From Lysobacterales bacterium (GTDB lineage: Bacteria > Pseudomonadota > Gammaproteobacteria > Xanthomonadales > SZUA-36): DNA of 6,367 nt. This document shows positions 1 to 4,569 of this stretch, piece after piece. Under the pieces are notes generated by a model, which was given only the letters and a program-made list of their open reading frames with translations, searched no databases and was not told where the DNA came from. The first letter of the stretch is position 1. Each line of letters starts with the position of its first letter. The DNA is taken from assembly GCA_029287515.1 (NCBI GenBank), contig JARFQZ010000175.1:1-6367 (forward strand), in the 5' to 3' direction. The translations under genes and the position numbers were made by a program.

Positions 1-1
1 G

Positions 2-892
2 ATCAGCGAGGGAGCACTGCCGCTGAGAGTTTACGCGATGGCTGACGGCATGAATGAGACGACGGACTGGCTTTGCAGCGAAGGCACATTGAGCGATCCT
101 TCCGGCCGGTTGATTATGCGATCGGTGAAACTTTACGCAGACGGGGCGCTCGGCAGCCGCGGGGCGGCCTTGCTGGAGGATTACAGCGACGAAGCCGGCA
201 ACCGGGGGCTCATGTTCATCAGTGCCGATGAGATGCAGTCAGCGTTGCGCAAGGTTTTTTCATGCGGCCTGCAGGCCGGTGTCCATGCCATCGGAGATGC
301 GGCGAACCGGCTGGTGCTGGATGCATACGAGCAGGTGTTGTCCGAATATCCAGAAAATGCCGGTCGCCACCGGATCGAACACGCCCAGATTCTGGACCCA
401 CAGGATATTCCCCGGTTTGCCCAACTTGGCGTCATTGCCGCCATGCAACCGACGCATGCCACCAGCGACATGTACTGGGCTGACGAACGGCTGGGTGCGG
501 ATCGGCTTGCCGGCGCCTATGCCTGGAAAAGTTTGCTGGATAGCGGTGCGATGCTGGCATTCGGTTCTGATTTTCCAGTAGAGGAAGTGAACCCGATGCT
601 TGGAATACATGCCGCCGTGACCCGCAAGGATCAGCAAGGCTGGCCGGAGGGGGGGTGGCAGGCCCAGGAACGCATCAGCAGGAAAGAAGCGATTCGCGCA
701 TTTACCCGTGATGCTGCCTATGCCGGATTCATGGAAGACCACGTTGGGTCGCTGGAGAAAGGTAAACGCGCCGATTTCATCGTGCTGGAAGAAGACATAC
801 TGGAAATTCCGGCAGAAAAGATCCCTGCAATCCGGGTACTGCAAACCTGGGTGGACGGGAAGCAGGTTTTTTCTCGAGAATCCACGCAATAA
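2..892 (+). CDS. YtcJ-like amidohydrolase (Amidohydro_3 family), 5' partial
   Basis: This is the C-terminal part of a metal-dependent amidohydrolase of the YtcJ/Amidohydro_3 group, enzymes that hydrolyse C-N bonds in amide-like substrates. The frame is open from base 2, and its first codons (ISEGALPLRVYAM) already match the family. The Met codon at 38 has no Shine-Dalgarno sequence and is therefore internal. Visible family motifs are VKLYADGALGSR (from about 125), the metal-site HAIGD (His codon 284-286), RHRIEH (last His 380-382), QPTHATSDM (from about 449) and GSDFPV (563-580, catalytic Asp 569-571). These are followed by the C-terminal GSLEKGKRADFIVLEED stretch that closes the small beta domain. 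About 296 codons are present. Family members usually have roughly 550 residues, so nearly half is missing, including the first metal-binding HxH and any signal peptide. Cellular location and substrate cannot be judged. The visible part has no frameshift. Confidence 0.85.
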   Translation: MSEGALPLRVYAMADGMNETTDWLCSEGTLSDPSGRLIMRSVKLYADGALGSRGAALLEDYSDEAGNRGLMFISADEMQSALRKVFSCGLQAGVHAIGDAANRLVLDAYEQVLSEYPENAGRHRIEHAQILDPQDIPRFAQLGVIAAMQPTHATSDMYWADERLGADRLAGAYAWKSLLDSGAMLAFGSDFPVEEVNPMLGIHAAVTRKDQQGWPEGGWQAQERISRKEAIRAFTRDAAYAGFMEDHVGSLEKGKRADFIVLEEDILEIPAEKIPAIRVLQTWVDGKQVFSRESTQ

Positions 893-905
893 TCCTTCCG
901 GGAGA

Positions 906-934
906 TTTCAATAAAATCCTGCGCACGATATAAT
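906..934 (+). promoter_or_regulatory. Candidate sigma-70 promoter for guaB-guaA-tadA
   Basis: A perfect -10 hexamer TATAAT lies at 929-934. Seventeen bases upstream is a poor -35 match, TTTCAA at 906-911 (3 of 6 to TTGACA), and there is no extended TG element. Transcription would start near 940-942, leaving a leader of about 57 bases before the guaB ATG at 998. The site lies in the only sizeable gap upstream of the purine genes. The weak -35 suggests either an activator or moderate strength. No PurR-type operator (ACGCAAACGTTTTCGT-like) is recognisable. The assignment rests on the hexamer and position alone. Confidence 0.45.
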
Positions 935-945
935 TAATCGATTAA
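934..945. promoter_or_regulatory. 12-bp perfect palindrome on the predicted guaB start site
   Basis: TTAATCGATTAA reads the same on both strands. It overlaps the last base of the TATAAT hexamer and covers the expected transcription start. A dyad in this position is typical of a repressor operator, since a dimer bound there would block RNA polymerase. The palindrome is directly visible; any role as an operator is inference. It is AT-rich and could also arise by chance around an AT-rich promoter. Confidence 0.3.
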
Positions 946-952
946 CTCTCTG

Positions 953-977
953 ACGCCCGGCCCGTTCCGGGCGTTTT
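953..977 (+). terminator. GC-rich hairpin plus T4 in the guaB leader (terminator or attenuator-like)
   Basis: ACGCCCGG (953-960) pairs perfectly with CCGGGCGT (967-974), giving 8 bp around a 6-base loop, CCCGTT. The downstream arm runs into TTTT (974-977). This is the form of a short intrinsic terminator, though the T tract is brief. It lies 60 bases after the amidohydrolase stop and could end that transcript. It also lies downstream of the candidate guaB promoter, so guaB transcripts would carry it about 12 bases from their 5' end and 5 bases before the AGGAG ribosome site. It could therefore act as an attenuator or as a 5' stabilising stem. Confidence 0.5.
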
Positions 978-997
978 GCAACAGGAGATATTCCAGC

Positions 998-2455
998 ATG
1001 CAGTTAATCGGTGAAGCTCTTACCTTTGATGACGTGTCCCTGGTTCCCGCCTATTCCCAGGTGTTGCCGGGCGATGTGGACCTGAAAACACGCCTGACCC
1101 GGGAAATTGACCTGAATGCACCGTTGGTGTCTGCTGCCATGGATACGGTTACGGAAGCCAGGCTGGCCATCGCCATGGCCCAGGAGGGCGGTATCGGCGT
1201 GGTGCACAAGAACATGACGTTCGAACAGCAGGCCGAACAGGTGCAGATCGTCAAGAAATTCGAAGCCGGAGTCATCAAGGACCCGATTACCGTAAAGCCC
1301 GATACCACCATCCGTGAAGTTCTGGACCTGACCCACCGCCACAACATCTCCGGTGTGCCGGTAGTGGACGGCAACGAGCTGGTGGGCATCGTCACCAGCC
1401 GGGACATGCGCTTTGAAAAACTTCTGGGTGATCCGGTGCGCAACATCATGACGTCCAAGGAGGACCTGGTCACTGTCCGGGAAAATGCCAGCCAGGACGA
1501 AATCCTGAGCCTGTTGCACAAACACCGGATCGAAAAGGTCCTGGTGGTCAACGACAGCTTCGAATTACGCGGCCTCGTAACCGTCAAAGACATCCAGAAA
1601 TCCACGGATTTTCCGAATGCAGCCAAGGACTCCCAGGAACGCCTGCTGGTTGCGGCGGCAGTCGGTGTGGGTGGGGATACCGAGGACAGGGTTACCGCGT
1701 TGGTGGAGTCGAACGTTGACGTGCTTGTTGTCGATACCGCGCACGGCCACACCCGCGGAGTGCTTGACAGAATTCGCTGGGTTAAATCCCGGTTTCCCGA
1801 TGTGCAGGTCATCGGCGGGAATGTCACAACGGCGGAAGGCGCGCTCGCGCTGGTTGAAGCAGGCGCAGATGGAGTTAAAGTGGGGCAGGGTCCGGGTTCC
1901 ATCTGCACCACGCGGATGGTGGCGGGCGTGGGCGTGCCACAGGTCACCGCGGTGGCCAATGTCGCCAACGCACTGAAGCAGAAGGGCGTGCCGCTGATTG
2001 CCGATGGTGGTATCCGGTTTTCCGGCGATTTTGCCAAAGCGGTTGCGGCCGGCGCCTGGACCGTGATGATCGGCGGATTGTTCGCCGGCACCGAGGAGGC
2101 GCCAGGTGAGGTCGAACTGTTCCAGGGCCGGTCCTACAAATCCTACCGCGGCATGGGTTCTCTTGGCGCCATGCAGGAAGGGTCGAAGGACCGGTATTTC
2201 CAGCACGATGTTTCCGCGGAAAAACTGGTCCCCGAGGGTATCGAGGGAAGAGTGCCCTACAAGGGCGCGCTTTCCAGTGTCATTCACCAGCTGTTGGGCG
2301 GCCTGAGGTCATCCATGGGCTACATGGGATGTGACAGCATTGAGCGTTTCAGAACAGAATCGCAATTTGTGCGGATCACCAATGCGGGTATTCGGGAAAG
2401 TCATGCCCATGACGTGCAAATCACCAAGGAAGCGCCAAATTACAAGCTATCCTGA
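998..2455 (+). CDS. guaB: Inosine-5'-monophosphate dehydrogenase
   Basis: This cytosolic enzyme oxidises IMP to XMP with NAD+, the first committed step of GMP synthesis. The 485 residues compare with 488 in E. coli. The order is: N-terminal barrel segment with SAAMDTVTEARLAIAMAQ (45-62); two CBS domains at about 94-148 and 149-203 (the regulatory Bateman module); then the rest of the (beta/alpha)8 barrel. Visible active-site parts are the loop GPGSICTTR with catalytic Cys303 (codon 1904-1906), the IMP-binding IADGGIR (Asp336), the GRSYKSYRGMGSLGAM segment and the flap dyad Arg399-Tyr400 in KDRYFQ. Residue 297 in the loop is Gln where Ile or Met is usual. The ATG at 998 is supported by AGGAG at 983-987 with 10-base spacing, and by homology starting at once. 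It is the first gene of the guaB-guaA-tadA group. Confidence 0.98.
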   Translation: MQLIGEALTFDDVSLVPAYSQVLPGDVDLKTRLTREIDLNAPLVSAAMDTVTEARLAIAMAQEGGIGVVHKNMTFEQQAEQVQIVKKFEAGVIKDPITVKPDTTIREVLDLTHRHNISGVPVVDGNELVGIVTSRDMRFEKLLGDPVRNIMTSKEDLVTVRENASQDEILSLLHKHRIEKVLVVNDSFELRGLVTVKDIQKSTDFPNAAKDSQERLLVAAAVGVGGDTEDRVTALVESNVDVLVVDTAHGHTRGVLDRIRWVKSRFPDVQVIGGNVTTAEGALALVEAGADGVKVGQGPGSICTTRMVAGVGVPQVTAVANVANALKQKGVPLIADGGIRFSGDFAKAVAAGAWTVMIGGLFAGTEEAPGEVELFQGRSYKSYRGMGSLGAMQEGSKDRYFQHDVSAEKLVPEGIEGRVPYKGALSSVIHQLLGGLRSSMGYMGCDSIERFRTESQFVRITNAGIRESHAHDVQITKEAPNYKLS

Positions 2456-2473
2456 GCAGGCAGATCATTCACC

Positions 2474-4051
2474 ATGACCAACGACATTCATCTGCACCGA
2501 ATCCTTATCCTGGACTTTGGTTCACAGTACACCCAGCTCATCGCCAGGCGGATACGCGAGATCGGCGTGTACTGTGAAATCTGGCCCTGGGACTCCCATG
2601 ACAGTGACATTGCCAGGTTCGCGCCCAGGGGCATCGTTTTGTCCGGCGGTCCGGAATCCGTGCATGCCGAGGATGGGCCTCAGGCTCCCGGTGTCGTTTT
2701 CGAGCTGGATGTGCCGGTGCTGGGCATCTGTTACGGCCTGCACACCATGGCCGCGCAGCTCGGTGGCTCGGTAAAACCTTCGGCATTCAAGGAATTCGGT
2801 TACGCCAGGGTAACCGTGGAACAGCCGTCCAGGCTGCTGCAGGATATCGAGGACCATATCGACCCGCAGGGCAGGCCGCAGCTGGATGTCTGGATGAGCC
2901 ATGGGGACAAGGTGGTGGAACTCCCCGGGGGCTTTGAACTGGTTGCAAGCACGGATTCTGCCCCGGTGGCGGCAATCGCGGATGACGGTCGTGGATTCTA
3001 CGGCATACAGTTCCATCCTGAAGTAACGCACACAGCCCAGGGAGAACGTATCCTGGAGCGTTTCGTGCACGATATTTGCGGGTGTGAAGAAAACTGGACA
3101 CCGGAGAACATCATCAGGGACAGCATGGACAGGGTCCGGAAACAGGTCGGTGGGGATCACGTGATCCTGGGGCTCTCGGGGGGTGTCGACTCCAGCGTGG
3201 TGGCCGCGTTGTTGCACCGTGCCATCGGGGACCAACTCACCTGTATTTTCGTCGATACAGGGATGCTCCGGTATCGGGAGCCTGAACAGGTCATGGCGAC
3301 ATTTGCTCGCCACATGGGTGTTCACGTCATCAAGGTGGATGCGCGTAAGCGGTTTCTCGACGCGCTGCAGGGCGTGGTTGACCCGGAAGACAAAAGAAAA
3401 GTCATCGGCAACCTGTTTATCGATGTTTTCGAAGAACAGGCCAAGGCGCTGGGCGACGCCAGGTGGCTGGCCCAGGGGACCATTTATCCCGACGTGATTG
3501 AATCCGCCGGCAGCAAGACCGGCAAGGCCCACGTGATCAAGTCACATCACAACGTTGGCGGATTACCGGATTACATGAAAATGGAACTGGTGGAACCTCT
3601 GCGTGAGCTGTTCAAGGATGAGGTACGCAGAATCGGCATCGAACTGGGCCTGCCCAGGGAGATGGTGTTCAGGCATCCGTTCCCGGGTCCCGGGCTGGGT
3701 GTGCGCGTGCTCGGTGAGGTCAGGGAGGAATACGTTGACTTGCTGGCGCGGGCCGATCACATCTTCATCGAAGAGCTGATCAAACATGATCTGTACGATA
3801 AGACCAGCCAGGCGTTCGCTGTATTCCTGCCGGTAAAATCAGTTGGGGTGACGGGAGACCAGCGCCGCTACGAATATGTCGTGGCGCTCAGGGCGGTTGA
3901 AACCGTGGACTTCATGACGGCGAGATGGGCGCAGCTGCCATACGAGTTTCTTGAATTGATTTCGCTAAGAATAATAAATGAAATCAATGGTGTATCGAGA
4001 GTTGTTTATGATATTTCTGGTAAGCCGCCTGCAACCATAGAATGGGAATAG
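2474..4051 (+). CDS. guaA: GMP synthase (glutamine-hydrolysing)
   Basis: GuaA converts XMP to GMP using ATP and ammonia from glutamine, the step after GuaB. Its 525 residues equal the E. coli length. The N-terminal class I glutamine amidotransferase (about 9-200) has the triad Cys86 in GICYG, His181 and Glu183 in FHPEV. The ATP pyrophosphatase domain has the P-loop SGGVDS (235-240). Further on come the LAQGTIYPDVIES and KSHHNVGGLP motifs, then the C-terminal dimerisation and XMP-binding domain with HPFPGPGLGVRVLG, ending in the family's KPPATIEWE. Residue 90 is His where the amidotransferase signature normally has Gln. The start lies 18 bases after the guaB stop. It has only a weak ribosome site (AGG at 2458-2460, 13 bases away), so translational coupling to guaB is likely. 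The last ~35 codons are strikingly AT-rich. Confidence 0.98.
   Translation: MTNDIHLHRILILDFGSQYTQLIARRIREIGVYCEIWPWDSHDSDIARFAPRGIVLSGGPESVHAEDGPQAPGVVFELDVPVLGICYGLHTMAAQLGGSVKPSAFKEFGYARVTVEQPSRLLQDIEDHIDPQGRPQLDVWMSHGDKVVELPGGFELVASTDSAPVAAIADDGRGFYGIQFHPEVTHTAQGERILERFVHDICGCEENWTPENIIRDSMDRVRKQVGGDHVILGLSGGVDSSVVAALLHRAIGDQLTCIFVDTGMLRYREPEQVMATFARHMGVHVIKVDARKRFLDALQGVVDPEDKRKVIGNLFIDVFEEQAKALGDARWLAQGTIYPDVIESAGSKTGKAHVIKSHHNVGGLPDYMKMELVEPLRELFKDEVRRIGIELGLPREMVFRHPFPGPGLGVRVLGEVREEYVDLLARADHIFIEELIKHDLYDKTSQAFAVFLPVKSVGVTGDQRRYEYVVALRAVETVDFMTARWAQLPYEFLELISLRIINEINGVSRVVYDISGKPPATIEWE
3951..4020 (+). other. AT-rich, rare-codon stretch at the 3' end of guaA
   Basis: By direct count these 70 bases contain 20 G+C (29%), against 43 of 70 (61%) in the 70 bases just before (3881-3950). 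The encoded peptide (RIINEINGVSRVVYDISGK) is the normal conserved GuaA C-terminus, so the shift lies in codon choice: two AGA and two ATA codons, plus CTA, AAT, GTA, TAT, GAT, ATT and TCT. A TATGAT hexamer (4007-4012, 5 of 6 to a -10) lies inside it without a good -35. The composition is certain; a function as an internal promoter or as an unstructured approach to tadA is inference. Confidence 0.6.
4044..4048 (+). promoter_or_regulatory. Shine-Dalgarno-like GGGAA supporting a TTG start of tadA
   Basis: GGGAA lies within the last codons of guaA, 8 bases before TTG at 4057. The next in-frame start, ATG at 4075, has no purine-rich sequence at a useful distance (CCCGTACCTCC precedes it). This favours TTG as the tadA start, read by ribosomes finishing guaA. 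The match to the consensus is only partial. Confidence 0.4.
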
Positions 4052-4056
4052 CCTGA

Positions 4057-4557
4057 TTGACAACCCGTACCTCCATGGGTAAGGCAAGCCTTTTCAGCCA
4101 GGAAGACCGGCAATGGATGAAGCATGCCATGACGCTTGCAGATGCAGCGGAAGAAGAGGGTGAGGTTCCGGTCGGCGCCGTCGTGGTCAGGGATGGTGAA
4201 ATACTCGGGGAAGGCTGGAACCGGACCATTTTGAACAGCGACCCGGCAGCCCATGCCGAAATCGTGGCTTTGCGTGAAGCCGGAAGCCGTTGCGGCAACT
4301 ACCGCCTGCCCGGATGCACCCTGTACGTGACCCTGGAGCCGTGTTGCATGTGTGCCGGGGCGATGATTCATGCGAGGCTCGAACGGGTGGTTTTCGGTGC
4401 AATCGATCCGAAAACCGGCGCAGCGGGCGGTGTATTTCAATTGCTCACCGATCCACGCCACAACCAGGTGCCGGTCGTGGAAGGCGGGTGCCTTTCCAAA
4501 GAATGCGGTGAGCAGCTCAGGCAGTTTTTCAGGCGCAGGCGCGAGAAAAATGCATGA
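4057..4557 (+). CDS. tadA: tRNA-specific adenosine deaminase (A34 to I34)
   Basis: TadA deaminates adenosine-34 of the tRNA-Arg(ACG) anticodon to inosine, letting one tRNA read CGU, CGC and CGA. With the TTG start it has 166 residues, against 167 in E. coli. The zinc deaminase motifs are complete: HAE with zinc ligand His66 and catalytic Glu68, then PCCMC with zinc ligands Cys96 and Cys99. VPVGAVVV (37-44), EGWNR (52-56), the YRLPGCTLYVTLEPC approach and DPKTGAAGG are typical of TadA rather than of cytosine or guanine deaminases. The start is TTG at 4057, five bases after the guaA stop. ATG at 4075 would remove six non-conserved residues, so the choice does not affect the catalytic core. The short gap makes it the third gene of the gua operon. 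The C-terminus is basic (RRRREK). Confidence 0.95.
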   Translation: MTTRTSMGKASLFSQEDRQWMKHAMTLADAAEEEGEVPVGAVVVRDGEILGEGWNRTILNSDPAAHAEIVALREAGSRCGNYRLPGCTLYVTLEPCCMCAGAMIHARLERVVFGAIDPKTGAAGGVFQLLTDPRHNQVPVVEGGCLSKECGEQLRQFFRRRREKNA

Positions 4558-4569
4558 AATGCCCGGGAC

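Noticed and set aside
38..40. ATG at 38 as the start of the amidohydrolase gene
   Set aside because: The frame is open to the left edge, the upstream codons match the family, and there is no ribosome-binding sequence before this ATG.
649..655. Run of seven G in the amidohydrolase as a possible frameshift or phase-variation site
   Set aside because: The frame is intact through the run and encodes a conserved PEGGW segment. The tract is too short to argue for slippage.
893..997. Purine or guanine riboswitch, or PurR operator, before guaB
   Set aside because: The space is too short for a riboswitch with its expression platform. None of the conserved purine-aptamer features, and no PurR-like palindrome, is visible.
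1051..2091. 346-codon open frame on the - strand opposite guaB
   Set aside because: It lies wholly inside guaB. The predicted protein is a low-complexity Ser/Thr/Arg-rich string typical of antisense GC-rich codons, and it has no ribosome site or family motif.
2522..3532. 336-codon open frame on the - strand opposite guaA
   Set aside because: It is an antisense shadow of a strongly conserved gene, with no recognisable domain.
4525..4550. TTTTTC ... GAAAAA inverted repeat at the end of tadA as a terminator
   Set aside because: The T run precedes and the A run follows the stem on both strands, so neither RNA has a U tract after the hairpin. The inner stem is only 3 bp with mismatches, and it lies inside coding sequence.
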